DNA of 32,331 bases from Woeseiaceae bacterium (GTDB taxonomy: Bacteria > Pseudomonadota > Gammaproteobacteria > Steroidobacterales > Woeseiaceae), in NCBI GenBank assembly GCA_013043165.1, contig JABDOQ010000078.1, positions 1-32,331 on the forward strand, written 5' to 3'. Made by a program: the position numbers and the translations under genes. The first letter of the stretch is position 1. Each line of letters begins with the position of its first letter. This document shows, in pieces, positions 31,831 to 32,331 of this stretch. The notes below the pieces were generated by a model. The model saw only the letters and a program-made list of their open reading frames with translations. It was not told where the DNA came from and did not search any database.

Positions 31831-32331
31831 TCAGGAGAGTTGTTCTGCCACCCAGGCGGAAACAGATTTGAGCGCCTCATCAAGCTTGGTCGCGTCGCTG
31901 CCTCCCGCCTGTGCAAAGTCCGGCCGACCGCCGCCTTTGCCGCCAACCTGCTCGGCAACGGGCTTGATGAGGTCGCCCGCACGGACCTTGTCCGTGTTGT
32001 TCTTGGTGACACCGGCGGCCAGCCGAACCTTGCCGTCATCGACCGAGCCCAGCACGATCACGGCGTTTTGTAGCTTGTCCTTGAACTTGTCGACGGCATC
32101 ACGAAGCGTCTTCGCATCGGCGCCATCCATGCGCGTCGCAAGTACCTTGATACCGGCAACCTCTTCCACGGCGTCCGAGTGGTCAGCGCTCTGTCCGGTC
32201 GCCAATGCCTGTTTCGCCGCCGCAAGCTCTTTTTCGAGGTCTTTGCCGCGCTGGAGCAATGCATCGACCTTGGCCGCTGCCTGCTCCGGCGTGCTGCGTA
32301 GCATTCCAGCCAAATCCTTCAATGTGCGCTG
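31831..32331 (-). CDS. alaS: Alanine-tRNA ligase, C-terminal part (5' end beyond window)
   Basis: The frame stays open to the window edge; 166 residues and the stop are visible. A TTG at 32322 is internal (Leu), not a start. The sequence is the C-Ala/DHHA1 region of AlaRS: a coiled coil (VDALLQRGKDLEKELAAAKQ), then KFKDKLQNAVIVLGSVDDGKVRLAAGVTK-type strands and the glycine-rich GGKGGGRPDFAQAGG motif, which precedes the final helix. The full enzyme charges tRNA-Ala and edits mischarged Ser/Gly. Its position upstream of csrA is the usual gammaproteobacterial order. Confidence 0.96.
   Translation of the reverse strand, partial: QRTLKDLAGMLRSTPEQAAAKVDALLQRGKDLEKELAAAKQALATGQSADHSDAVEEVAGIKVLATRMDGADAKTLRDAVDKFKDKLQNAVIVLGSVDDGKVRLAAGVTKNNTDKVRAGDLIKPVAEQVGGKGGGRPDFAQAGGSDATKLDEALKSVSAWVAEQLS

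Noticed and set aside
1..32331. CRISPR arrays, transposases, integrases, toxin-antitoxin pairs or phage genes
   Set aside because: No regularly spaced repeats, DDE or tyrosine recombinase motifs, or phage structural genes were seen on either strand. The repeats present are the 50-bp pair, the tRNA-derived units and one REP.

Overview
The window is bacterial chromosome, about 57-60% G+C by eye. It most likely comes from a marine-type gammaproteobacterium. The clues are the alaS-csrA-tRNA-Ser(GCU)-tRNA-Arg(ACG) order at the right end, two DUF2959 proteins, a YidB-like protein, a GTAG-type REP palindrome of the Pseudomonas/Xanthomonas kind, a consensus CRP-type operator and an octaheme tetrathionate-reductase-family cytochrome. 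The gene mix recalls Woeseia-like sediment gammaproteobacteria, but that placement is inference. Genes are packed tightly: three ATGA stop/start overlaps and two 4-nt tail-to-tail overlaps are visible.

Left part (1-8.1 kb): the 3' part of a periplasmic octaheme cytochrome c ending in a strong terminator, a membrane diguanylate cyclase, an Omp85-type outer-membrane barrel protein, an atypical SDR/DUF2867 protein and propionyl-CoA synthetase (prpE).

Middle (8.1-12.2 kb): a block bounded by an imperfect direct repeat of about 50 bp (18-nt perfect core). One copy covers the prpE stop codon and the other lies just upstream of an EF-G-like gene, so prpE and the EF-G-like gene may once have been neighbours. 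Inside are a 58-aa zinc-ribbon protein, a 203-aa secreted protein, and, on the other strand, a translationally coupled three-gene envelope operon: a secreted protein, a bitopic membrane protein, and a secreted trypsin-like protease with a C-terminal discoidin-like domain. This is the best candidate here for an undescribed system.

Right of it (12.2-20 kb): the EF-G-like GTPase, a conserved hypothetical with a perfect CRP-type operator, a head-to-head pair of DUF2959 paralogues (one lipoprotein, one membrane-anchored), a YidB-like protein, a charged secreted protein, a DUF3592 membrane protein and a stand-alone cyclic-nucleotide-binding-fold protein.

20-28.5 kb: a glutathione S-transferase, divergent from an operon of a large MscS-type channel coupled to O-acetylhomoserine sulfhydrylase (metY); then, on the minus strand, a TPR-sulfotransferase followed by a TonB-dependent receptor.

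28.5-32.3 kb: a secreted 5'-nucleotidase of actinobacterial appearance lies between partial copies of the tRNA-Arg 3' end plus its terminator hairpin. They look like relics of a tandem tRNA-Arg array or attachment-site duplications. The intact tRNA-Arg, a REP palindrome, tRNA-Ser, csrA and the 3' end of alaS complete the window.
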